Below are positions 42,246-50,251 of a DNA stretch of 64,000 bases, piece by piece. This stretch comes from Pedobacter psychrodurus (lineage in GTDB: Bacteria; Bacteroidota; Bacteroidia; Sphingobacteriales; Sphingobacteriaceae). The position numbers and the translations under genes were made by a program. The DNA is taken from the NCBI RefSeq assembly GCF_004331735.1, contig NZ_SJSO01000006.1, forward strand, positions 1 through 64,000, given 5' to 3'. The notes under the pieces are model-generated. The model worked only from the letters and a program-made list of their open reading frames with translations. It made no database searches and was not told where the DNA came from. Position 1 is the stretch's first letter. Every line of letters begins with the position of its first letter.

Positions 42246-44648
42246 GTTACGCAACGGTTTCCCCTTCGTAATAATACTTTGAATCCTTTCTAAACTCTTC
42301 CGCTCACCTGCAAGTGATAAAAATGCTTCTCTTTCCAGATCCAATAAATATTGCTCAGTTACTTCTGTTGGAGCGGATAAATCGCCGCCACACATTACAT
42401 AACCTAATTTTTCAGAGATTTTTTTATCGTGTTCGGAAATGAAATGCCCGGCATACATGCTATTTGCACCTGCATAAACAATCCCTAGCCCTTGCTTTCC
42501 TAATACTTTAATATCGTTCCGCTGCACTGGCTTGGTGTATCCGGCATCAGCCAGTTCTATTGCTTTAGCTTTTGCATCGGCCAATAAGCGGTTCCGGTTC
42601 ATCGAGATCGAGAATTTATCCTTTTGCAGATAACCCAGTTCGTAAGCCTCGTAACCCGAAGTAGAAACTTTTGCCATTCCAATAGTTAAGAAACGGTCTT
42701 TCAAAGCATTTTGAACAATCTGATCATCTTTGTACTCATCAGAAGCACGTAAAGCAAATTCTTTCGTTCCGCCACCACCAGGGATAACGCCCACACCAAA
42801 CTCAACCAAGCCCATGTAAGTTTCGGCAGAAAGCTGAACGTGATCGGCATGTAAACTGAATTCGCAGCCTCCGCCCAAGGTTAAATTATGTGGGGCAACA
42901 ACAACAGGAATAGAAGAATAACGGATCCGCATCGAAGTATTCTGGAACATTCTGATCGCCATGTTCAATTCATCCCACTCCTGCTCTACCGCCATCATAA
43001 AAATCATCCCCACATTAGCACCAGCAGAGAAGTTTGCTCCATCGTTGCCGATCACCAAACCGCGGTAATCTTTCTCGGCCATATCAATGGCTTTGTTAAT
43101 TCCCGAAATGACATCACCGCCAATGGTATTCATTTTGGTGTGGAATTCTACATTCAGAATGCCGTCGCCGAGATCGATAATCGAAACACCCGAATTTTTC
43201 CACAGCGTTTTATTTTCCCGAAGGTTATCTAAAATGATAAACTCATCTGTTCCGGGTAATGCTTTATAACTTTTAGAAGGGATATCGTAATATTTTTTAA
43301 CGCCGTTTTCTACTTTATAAAATGAAGTATTTCCGGCGTCGAGCATTTCTTGCACCCAAACCGCAGCTTTATTGCCATATTGCTCCATTCCTTCTATGGA
43401 TTCTTTTATGCCAACGGCGTCCCAAAGTTCGAAGGGACCAAGTTCCCAACCGAAGCCTGCCCGCATCGCATCATCAATACGGTATAATTCATCAGAAATT
43501 TCAGGAATTCTGTCCGATACGTATTCGAACAAACCAAAAGAGGAATGACGGAACAATTCGGCTGCTTTATCTTTTCCTTTGGCAAAAATCTTCATGCGCT
43601 CACGCAGATTTTCTATCGGCTTGGTCATTTCTAAGGTAGCCGATTTTACTTTTTGCTGAGGTTTATACTCTAATGTTTTTAAATCAAGCGCAAGGATTTC
43701 TGTTTTACCATCAGCAGATTTCGTTTTTTTATAGAAACCTTGTTGGGTTTTATCTCCAAGCCATTTGTTCTCTTCCATTTTTTGCACATATGCAGGAAGT
43801 TTAAACAAATCATGTGCTTTATCATCCGGACAGTTATCATAAAGTCCTTTTGCCACTTTAATCATGGTATCTAAACCTACCACATCCGATGTACGGAAAG
43901 TAGCCGATTTTGGCCTACCCAATGCTGGCCCTGTAAATTTATCAACCTCTTCTACTGTTAAATCTAATTTTTCGACTAAGTGCAGAAGTGCCATAATCGA
44001 ATAAACGCCTACCCGATTGGCAATAAAGGCTGGAGTATCTTTACATAAAACAGTAGTTTTTCCTAAAAATTTGTCACCATAATGCATCAGGAAATCAACA
44101 ATTTCAGGTTGTGTGTGCGGTGTAGGAATAACTTCTAATAATTTTAAATAGCGAGGTGGGTTAAAGAAGTGTGTACCACAGAAATGTGATTTAAAATCTT
44201 CACTTCTTCCTTCGGCCATTAAATGGATCGGAATACCAGAAGTATTCGAGGTAATCAATGTGCCAGGCTTCCGAAATTGCTCTACCTGTTCGAAAACTTT
44301 TTTCTTGATATCAAGATTTTCGACCACCACTTCAATTACCCAGTCGTAACCGGCAATTTTCGACATATCATCGTCGAAATTCCCAGTTTTGATCTTATTT
44401 AATGCTTTTTTGGTATAAACTGGCGATGGGTTTGTTTTTACTGCCGTTTGCAAAGCTGTATTTACAATCCGGTTTTTTACAGCTGGGTTATCCAGTGTTA
44501 ATCCTTTTGCCTGCTCTTCGGGGCTCAGTTCTTTGGGGGCAATATCTAACAGCAAAACCTCTATACCAATATTGGCGAAGTGGCATGCAATACGCGATCC
44601 CATAATACCCGAACCTAAAACTGCAACTTTATTAATGCTTCGTTTCAT
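42243..44648 (-). CDS. 3-hydroxyacyl-CoA dehydrogenase / enoyl-CoA hydratase, FadN type
   Basis: 801 residues. N-terminal NAD-binding 3HCDH domain: VAVLGSGIMGSRIACHFANI, with VIEVVVENLDIKKKVFEQ and SNTSGIPIHLMA, HFFNPPRYLKLLEVIP. The C-terminal HCDH helical domain is at about 185-440. A crotonase domain follows at about 500-720 (GANFSAGANVGMIFMMA, LTLGGGCEFSLHADHV, EFGVGVIPGGGGTKEF). The HCDH-then-hydratase order matches Bacillus FadN, not E. coli FadB. It performs hydration and dehydrogenation of enoyl-CoA. The operon order marR-fadN-fadA-fadE recalls Bacillus fadNAE. Confidence 0.93.
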   Translation of the reverse strand: MKRSINKVAVLGSGIMGSRIACHFANIGIEVLLLDIAPKELSPEEQAKGLTLDNPAVKNRIVNTALQTAVKTNPSPVYTKKALNKIKTGNFDDDMSKIAGYDWVIEVVVENLDIKKKVFEQVEQFRKPGTLITSNTSGIPIHLMAEGRSEDFKSHFCGTHFFNPPRYLKLLEVIPTPHTQPEIVDFLMHYGDKFLGKTTVLCKDTPAFIANRVGVYSIMALLHLVEKLDLTVEEVDKFTGPALGRPKSATFRTSDVVGLDTMIKVAKGLYDNCPDDKAHDLFKLPAYVQKMEENKWLGDKTQQGFYKKTKSADGKTEILALDLKTLEYKPQQKVKSATLEMTKPIENLRERMKIFAKGKDKAAELFRHSSFGLFEYVSDRIPEISDELYRIDDAMRAGFGWELGPFELWDAVGIKESIEGMEQYGNKAAVWVQEMLDAGNTSFYKVENGVKKYYDIPSKSYKALPGTDEFIILDNLRENKTLWKNSGVSIIDLGDGILNVEFHTKMNTIGGDVISGINKAIDMAEKDYRGLVIGNDGANFSAGANVGMIFMMAVEQEWDELNMAIRMFQNTSMRIRYSSIPVVVAPHNLTLGGGCEFSLHADHVQLSAETYMGLVEFGVGVIPGGGGTKEFALRASDEYKDDQIVQNALKDRFLTIGMAKVSTSGYEAYELGYLQKDKFSISMNRNRLLADAKAKAIELADAGYTKPVQRNDIKVLGKQGLGIVYAGANSMYAGHFISEHDKKISEKLGYVMCGGDLSAPTEVTEQYLLDLEREAFLSLAGERKSLERIQSIITKGKPLRN

Positions 44649-44724
44649 TATCTATTTGCTTTTCATTAGTCTGATAGAGCCATTTATGTAGTAACCTACC
44701 AAACAGATTTGATTATTATATTTC

Positions 44725-45159
44725 TTAATCAACGGTATAGGCTACCGTGATATCATTTAGTTTTATCAATAGATTAATAAAAGTCTCTTTCTCCTTTTTC
44801 GAGAAATGCTCATCGAGATATTCATTAAATTTTCGAACAACACCTTTGGCCAATTGTTTTTTCTCTTTACCAAAATCGGTCAGAAAAACCTTTACCGAAC
44901 GTTTATCGCCAGCAGATGTTTCACGGTAAATGAGATTGGCCTCTTCCATATTATTTAACATACGAGACAAACTGGTTGCTTTAACCCCAAGCAAGCCAGC
45001 TAAATTTGAAACAGCTGTGCCCTCAGCATCATCTATATTAATAAGCATATAACCAATGGCCTGGGTAATTCCAAAACTGGATGCCATTTGATTGTACTTA
45101 TTAAACATATTTTGCCAGGCAAACTTAACGTGGTAATCTATGGTTTGTTGTTGTTTCAT
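44725..45159 (-). CDS. MarR-family transcriptional regulator
   Basis: 144 residues from ATG 45159 (a TTG 30 bases upstream lies inside the palindrome and was not used). The winged helix is seen in LINIDDAEGTAVSNLAGLLGVKATSLSRMLNNMEEANLIYRE, with wing SAGDKRSVKVFLTDFGKEK. MarR proteins bind palindromes as dimers and usually respond to a small ligand, here perhaps an acyl-CoA. It is the first gene of the fad operon and probably its repressor. A perfect palindrome overlaps its promoter. Confidence 0.92.
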   Translation of the reverse strand: MKQQQTIDYHVKFAWQNMFNKYNQMASSFGITQAIGYMLINIDDAEGTAVSNLAGLLGVKATSLSRMLNNMEEANLIYRETSAGDKRSVKVFLTDFGKEKKQLAKGVVRKFNEYLDEHFSKKEKETFINLLIKLNDITVAYTVD

Positions 45160-45172
45160 TTTTGCTAATTTA

Positions 45173-45186
45173 TTATGCTTGCATAA
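45173..45186. promoter_or_regulatory. Predicted MarR operator at the fad promoter
   Basis: TTATGCTTGCATAA: arms TTATGC and GCATAA are exact inverted repeats around TT, 14 bases upstream of the marR ATG and directly after the -7 box. ATGCAAGCAT (other strand) recurs at 56293-56302. Confidence 0.65.
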
Positions 45187-45217
45187 CAAAGCTAATGAAT
45201 GTATTTTGTTAATGCAA
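45187..45217 (-). promoter_or_regulatory. marR-fad operon promoter
   Basis: Minus-strand TAGCTTTG at 45187-45194 matches TAnnTTTG; TTG at 45215-45217 as -33, spacer 20. The predicted start of transcription falls inside the palindrome at 45173-45186. Confidence 0.65.
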
Positions 45218-45269
45218 TAGAAAAATTCAAAATAATTGTCAAATTTTTCTTATCATAGTCACACACAAA

Positions 45270-46247
45270 ATGAAAACACTTAATATGTTAAAAGTTAGAG
45301 GAATTCTCCTATTTAGCTTATTTATTTTATGGGCTACAATCGGTAAAAGTCAGGTATCTTATTTCGGAGCTGCTCTTTTAAACAGTCAAAAATTAGAGGC
45401 TTTTAAAAAAACAACAACCTTGTTTACTTTACAGTATGCTGATTATGCTGAGCTGGAAAAATTTGATCGGGCCATTAAAAAAAACTGGACAATTACCCCT
45501 TATAAAATTATTAAGCCCGAAGAGCTTGCCCGTTATGATACGCTTTCGAATTATTCTTTTTTTTATTTCGATGGTTATGCAGAGCAGTTAGATAGTACAA
45601 CAAACGTAAATGTGGTCTATGCACTAAAATTAATAACGCCATCTAAAAAACCCAAGGTAAAGGAAGAAAGTATACTTGCAACGGTTACACTTTTTCCCGA
45701 CCGGAACACCAATCTGCTAGTTGAAACACAAGATCAGCAATATGGATCAAAAAGAAGTATAAAAAATAATATCTTATCAAATCTTTACAACAAATCGAAT
45801 TTTCTCAATTGGTCGCCAGGATTTCTAACGGGTTATTTAAAACGGATTAATGATGGATTGCTCGCAAACGAGAATTGCAATTTAGATTATCAGTTTTACA
45901 ATAAGGTACGTTTACCAGAACTGGCAAAAGAAACACTTTACATACCCGAATATATTAAGGAGGTGTTTTCATCAAGATTAGTGCTTTTACCACAATCGGG
46001 CATAATTTCTGAACCTTATAACTACAAACTCAAATTTGTATCATACAAAATGCTCGATAGTTTAATTTTGAGCAAAGAAACCAAAATTAAGTACGTGGTG
46101 TACACGCAGCGGTCTAACGACAAAATAATCAGTGTTTACGATAGCAAAGATGATAAAATCATTTATCAACACTTCTATCCGCAATCGACAAATTTTGAAA
46201 TGAATGATTTAAGTGAAATTAAAAAAGTAATTATTTCGCTTAAATAA
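45270..46247 (+). CDS. Exported protein of unknown function
   Basis: 325 residues with an N-terminal hydrophobic segment (GILLFSLFILWATIGKSQ), likely a signal peptide cleaved near Gln28. The rest is mixed, with Tyr-rich strands (LFTLQYADYAELEKFDRAIK, YSFFYFDGYAEQLD, YVVYTQRSNDKIISVYDSKDDKIIYQHFY). I recognise no family. It is divergent from marR and followed by a repeat, so it is probably monocistronic. A periplasmic or outer-membrane location is likely. Confidence 0.6.
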   Translation: MKTLNMLKVRGILLFSLFILWATIGKSQVSYFGAALLNSQKLEAFKKTTTLFTLQYADYAELEKFDRAIKKNWTITPYKIIKPEELARYDTLSNYSFFYFDGYAEQLDSTTNVNVVYALKLITPSKKPKVKEESILATVTLFPDRNTNLLVETQDQQYGSKRSIKNNILSNLYNKSNFLNWSPGFLTGYLKRINDGLLANENCNLDYQFYNKVRLPELAKETLYIPEYIKEVFSSRLVLLPQSGIISEPYNYKLKFVSYKMLDSLILSKETKIKYVVYTQRSNDKIISVYDSKDDKIIYQHFYPQSTNFEMNDLSEIKKVIISLK

Positions 46248-46324
46248 GGATTTTTTTTTACAAGAGGGGAACCATCTCGACTTCATTGCGCTCCGTTACT
46301 ATTAATAGATTCCATCCGGGCAGT

Positions 46325-46394
46325 CGTCATCCCCGCGCAGGCGGGAATCTTAAAGCTTATTGCATTAAGATTCTCAATCAAGTTGGGAATAACG
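46325..46394. repeat. GTCATTCCC-type double-hairpin repeat, copy 4
   Basis: CGTCATCCCCGCGCAGGCGG at the left; AATCAAGTTGGGAATAACG at the right, with one changed base in the terminal GACG. TCTTAAAGCTTATTGC and TTAAGATTC form the spacer. Same plan as the other three copies. Confidence 0.7.
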
Positions 46395-46440
46395 AATCCT
46401 CGCAGCCTAGACGACTAGAGTCAGGTGGTTTTGGGATATA

Positions 46441-46476
46441 AAAAAAGCGCCCCGATAAATCGAGGCGCTTTAATGT
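46441..46476 (-). terminator. Terminator after the OmpA-family gene
   Basis: Minus strand: AAAGCGCCTCGATTTATCGG pairs within itself to GGGCGCTTTTTTT, ending in a T-run. Confidence 0.85.
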
Positions 46477-46494
46477 ATGTGTTAAAAAAACAGA

Positions 46495-47817
46495 CTAGTA
46501 AAGTGTAAACTCTACACGACGGTTTTGTTGACGACCAGCTGCTGTTTTATTAGTGGCAATTGGTTGGCCCATGCCATAACCCGTAGCCTCAATACGTGAT
46601 GCATTTGCACCTTGAGAAACTAAATAAGCTTTTACAGATTCTGCTCTATCTTTTGATAAACGCAAGTTTAATTCTTTTGAACCTGTATTATCTGTGTGAC
46701 CAGCTAATTTTAAGCTAAAGTTTTTCTGAATCAACAATGCTGCAACTCTATTTAAAGAAGCATAAGATTTAGAACGGATGGTAGCTTTACCTAAATCGAA
46801 CTCTAAGTTTTTAATTGCTTCATTAACAACTTTACGATCTTCTTCTGTTACGATTACTTTTTCTATAACTTTTTCAGGAGTTTTTAATGGACAACCAGAA
46901 CCATCAACAACAGTACCTGCTGGTGTATCAGGACATTTATCTAATTTATCTGCAACACCATCGCCATCTGTATCTTTCAAGATGTCGTTCATTTCTGAAC
47001 GTAGTTTTGCATTTTCAGCTTTTTGAGCATTTAAATCAGATTTCAAACCTTCTGCAATTTGTTTTGCTTTTAAAGCTTCATCATAAGTTAAAGCTACCGG
47101 GTTGTGGAAAGCCAATTGTTTTCCGCTACCTAAAGCAAACTCTAAACCAGCATAAGCATAGTTGTATTTATCATTACCTCCTCTGTAGTAACCATCTAAG
47201 TTATCTCCATCAACAAAGTTGATAGTCCAACCTAAATCTAAGTTAACTGCATCAGAAATTTTAAATTTTGCTCCTAACCCTACAGGAATGATCAATTCAT
47301 TGATGTTATCGCCACCATTAAGTGTCGAAGTTCCTGCTGCTGTAGTAATAGTAGGCTTGTAAGCCGCAATACCAGCACCAGCAGAAGCATAAAGCTGTAA
47401 AGTGTTCTCTTTTTTAAACATATCAATATTAAACATGTTTACAACAGCATTTAAACTTCCTGAATAAGATAACTCGGTGTCGAATGCTCTTACTGGAGAA
47501 TTGTTTACCAAACCACTTTCGTAAGGTTCGGTATTATCGCCTTTTAATTTACCACGAACTCCATCTAAACGAAGAGAGAAATAAGGTGTAAATTGTTTTT
47601 TAATGTAGAGGCCATAACCTAAACTTGATTTGTTATTACTGAAATCATTTTTTCCGCCCAATGGTGATAGTGGCGTAAGTACACCAGCGTTTACACCGAT
47701 AGACCATGTTCTGAATGTTGTTGTTGAAGTTGCAGGGCTTTCTTGAGCTGAAGCAACTGACCCGATGAATAAACCAGCGAGTGCAACTGGTAGTGTCTTG
47801 AATAGTTGTAATTTCAT
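46495..47817 (-). CDS. OmpA-family outer membrane protein
   Basis: 440 residues with signal peptide ending near ASAQ. Residues about 25-235 are an eight-stranded-like beta barrel (FRTWSIGVNAGVLTPL, YGLYIKKQFTPYFSLRLDG). A coiled stretch (LKAKQIAEGLKSDLNAQKAEN) leads to a thrombospondin-type-3-like calcium motif DTDGDGVADKLDKCPDTPAG. Residues about 330-440 form the peptidoglycan-binding OmpA C-terminal domain (SLKLAGHTDNTGSKELNLRL, SKDRAESVKAYLVSQG). Anchors the outer membrane to the wall. Monocistronic, with promoter and terminator. Confidence 0.94.
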   Translation of the reverse strand: MKLQLFKTLPVALAGLFIGSVASAQESPATSTTTFRTWSIGVNAGVLTPLSPLGGKNDFSNNKSSLGYGLYIKKQFTPYFSLRLDGVRGKLKGDNTEPYESGLVNNSPVRAFDTELSYSGSLNAVVNMFNIDMFKKENTLQLYASAGAGIAAYKPTITTAAGTSTLNGGDNINELIIPVGLGAKFKISDAVNLDLGWTINFVDGDNLDGYYRGGNDKYNYAYAGLEFALGSGKQLAFHNPVALTYDEALKAKQIAEGLKSDLNAQKAENAKLRSEMNDILKDTDGDGVADKLDKCPDTPAGTVVDGSGCPLKTPEKVIEKVIVTEEDRKVVNEAIKNLEFDLGKATIRSKSYASLNRVAALLIQKNFSLKLAGHTDNTGSKELNLRLSKDRAESVKAYLVSQGANASRIEATGYGMGQPIATNKTAAGRQQNRRVEFTLY

Positions 47818-47870
47818 AAATTTTCTATTAACGTTGAATAAGCGTTACTGAAGCATTACAATAGCCATAC

Positions 47871-47902
47871 CAAAAATACAAGCGTGTAAAAATACTTATC
47901 AA
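47871..47902 (-). promoter_or_regulatory. OmpA-family gene promoter
   Basis: Minus-strand TATTTTTG (47871-47878) and TTG (47900-47902), 21-base spacer, 54 bases before the ATG. Confidence 0.55.
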
Positions 47903-47956
47903 CTTTTCAACACCAATATCCAGTGAAGTACAAGGATAAACTAAAAAACACATTAT

Positions 47957-48210
47957 TCAATGGTAAGCGCAGTAATTTCGATCTGCTTAGACTTTGCAGC
48001 ACTTCTAAAATCAAAATCTTTAACTTCTGGCTTCAATGTCCCTATTTCCTGTAGCTATTCTACAAATGGCAGGTAATCGCCAGTATCCTTCTTGTTAAAG
48101 TAGATTAATGTCAGTTCATCAGGCTGGGTAAGTCGCAGCTGCGAAATGCAGATCAATATTTAATCAATCCTTTTTTTGATCATCTAGTACTTGATATTGT
48201 AAGCGCATTA
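47957..48210 (-). pseudogene. Decayed copy of the 3' end of the GAF protein gene
   Basis: This stretch aligns base by base with the last 250 bases of the gene at 50252-52588 (for example TTTACAAATGGCAGGTAATC against TTTACGAATGGCAGATAATC, and ATCAATCCTTTTTTTGATCA against ATCAATCCTTTTTTTAATCA). In-frame TAG at 48055-48057 replaces the Tyr codon of KYLQETG, and further changes follow. Only the 3' end is present, so it is a truncated, non-functional duplicate. Confidence 0.8.
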
Positions 48211-48226
48211 GCCACAATATTGTACA

Positions 48227-49936
48227 CTATTTGATATCGCCGGCAAATTTCCATCGGGTGCTGAAATTTTCAGGCAATTGCTGATTGGTTAACAAGGCTC
48301 TTACCATTTCTACCGGCATATTATTTTCGTGCAGTATGCGATTGTGAAACTGAATATTGGTCATTTTACCACTTTGCACCAGTTCTTTGTGCAATGCCCG
48401 AAACTGTAATCCACCTAACATGTAGCCAATTTGATATAACGGTCCATAACCTCCAGTAAACGATCTACGTACCTCAGCTTCTGCATTGGCACGTTCAAAA
48501 CCCACGCGATCTACCAAAAAGTCGATGCACTGCTTAGGTGTCCATTTGCCTAAATGGTAGTTCATCGAAAAAATAATGCGCGCACAGCGGTGCATGCGCC
48601 AAAAAAGCATTCCAATTTTATCTTCCGGAGATTTTGCGAAATTCTGGTCCCACAGCAACATCTCCCAATACAGCGACCAACCTTCCGACCAGAAAGGCGT
48701 ACCAAATACCTTGCGGTAAGGTTTGTAACGGCTTTGCATAAAATATTGGAGGTTGTGCCCTGGAATAAGCTCATGAAAAACCACAGCTCTAGAAAAATGC
48801 CTGTTGTTGCCTCTCAGGGTCATCATTTTGACATCTTCGCTCATGTCTTCTGTTGGATAGGCAATTAATACCGATTCGCCACCCAGAAAAAATGGTGCAA
48901 ACAATTGTTCCTGCGGACTTAACATTCGCATGCGCCAGCCTTCTTTGGCCAGGGCCGGAATGGCGATGAGTTTGTTTTTCTCTACAAAGTTTATGGCTTC
49001 ATTAGCGAGTTCATAAACCAGTTCGGGCTGTTTTCCCAATGCTGGATAATCGGTTTTTACCTTTTCCAGTGCTTTTTTCCAGTCGTTACCAAAGCCCATT
49101 TGCTGCGAAGCTTTGAGCATTTCGGCATCACACCAGGCAAATTCCCTCATGGCAATGGCCTCAATCTGCTCAGGTGTATAGGCAATCATCTCATCCTTTA
49201 AGCTGCTTAATAAAGTTGTTCTCCCTATCGGATTACCTATAATCCCGCTTCCATCGTCTTTGGCATTTGATGGTTTAGCTATTTTACCCAATACAGCAGC
49301 ATAATCCTTTAATGCGTCTACTACTTTAGGATAAATAGCTTTGGTGGCTTTGGTAAATTGCGGATCGTAACCATCATAAAATTTATAGGCTTCGGTAAAT
49401 ACAGCTAGGTATTGATTAACGGTTTGCTGCGCCCAAGAAGCCTGTATTGGCGTAACAGCCAAGTCCTTGTTTTCTACTGCTTTTGTTGTTTTCTGAATAG
49501 CCTCTTTAAGTTGTTCGAATTGCTGTTGTGTGGTTTTACCGTCTTGTTGTTGGCCAATCCTTCGCTTTGCCTCAAAATCCAATAATGTTTTGACAAAAGG
49601 CAACGTAAAAATGCTGGCTTTATACTCGGCATAGTTCTGTTGCAAATTTGCCGAATCTGATCGAATATCGCGTTTAAGCAAAATATAATCTACCCTTTCA
49701 TTTACAGTTAGCTTGTTAAAAGGCAATTCCTTTAATTGTGTTTGCCAAGCTGCATAAAAACGCTCCATCCGATTAAAGTATTCCTCAGATCGCTTGAGCG
49801 TATATTTACGATTAAGCATGATCTCGTCTGATTGGTATTGATTAATCAGCGGACTTACCAGGCTGGCTTCATTAGTTTGAGCTTGTAATTGTACTGTAAC
49901 TGTTAGAAACAAAAACAGAAAGAATAGTTTACGCAT
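48227..49936 (-). CDS. DUF885 family protein (peptidase-like)
   Basis: 569 residues with signal peptide MRKLFFLFLFLTVTVQLQAQ. The DUF885 fold is helical with a zinc-peptidase-like motif VFHELIPGHNLQYFMQ (H-E-x-x-P-G-H), FWSEGWSLYWEMLLW with a possible Glu ligand, and GYMLGGLQFRAL near the end. Bacterial members act on peptides or are uncharacterised. It is exported, probably periplasmic. Monocistronic; it lies between the GAF gene and its decayed copy. Confidence 0.87.
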   Translation of the reverse strand: MRKLFFLFLFLTVTVQLQAQTNEASLVSPLINQYQSDEIMLNRKYTLKRSEEYFNRMERFYAAWQTQLKELPFNKLTVNERVDYILLKRDIRSDSANLQQNYAEYKASIFTLPFVKTLLDFEAKRRIGQQQDGKTTQQQFEQLKEAIQKTTKAVENKDLAVTPIQASWAQQTVNQYLAVFTEAYKFYDGYDPQFTKATKAIYPKVVDALKDYAAVLGKIAKPSNAKDDGSGIIGNPIGRTTLLSSLKDEMIAYTPEQIEAIAMREFAWCDAEMLKASQQMGFGNDWKKALEKVKTDYPALGKQPELVYELANEAINFVEKNKLIAIPALAKEGWRMRMLSPQEQLFAPFFLGGESVLIAYPTEDMSEDVKMMTLRGNNRHFSRAVVFHELIPGHNLQYFMQSRYKPYRKVFGTPFWSEGWSLYWEMLLWDQNFAKSPEDKIGMLFWRMHRCARIIFSMNYHLGKWTPKQCIDFLVDRVGFERANAEAEVRRSFTGGYGPLYQIGYMLGGLQFRALHKELVQSGKMTNIQFHNRILHENNMPVEMVRALLTNQQLPENFSTRWKFAGDIK

Positions 49937-50251
49937 AGCGATTGGGGCATTTTGATTAGCTGACGCAATATAGCTAAACCGCGAAGTATTTGCTGCAGTG
50001 TGCCTGTGTAACTTATTGAAGATATTGGGTTTTTGATCTCTAGGCTAGCAAATGCGAATCAAGAATAGAGATTTTAATGTTTTTTTGGAGCGCAGTTCCC
50101 TTGAGATGATTAAAGGTAATCCAACTTTCCGCTATATCTTTTTTGCCTTAAAGGCAAAAAAGGATGCCGCTTCAATTTGGGCTATTTACTTGGGTCATTG
50201 CAACAGAACATAGTACTAAATTATTAGCAGGGACCATCTACAATTGAATGC
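49937..50251. other. Gap between GAF gene and DUF885 gene
   Basis: 315 bases with no gene. A TTTTTTGCC/GGCAAAAAA hairpin lies at 50139-50161 within CGCTATATCTTTTTTGCC and AAAAAAGGATGCCGCTTCAA. It looks like a structured repeat and could stop transcription from either side. Confidence 0.5.

Noticed and set aside
42888..43232. 114-residue plus-strand frame inside the fadN-type gene
   Set aside because: Antisense shadow with His/Arg-rich random composition.
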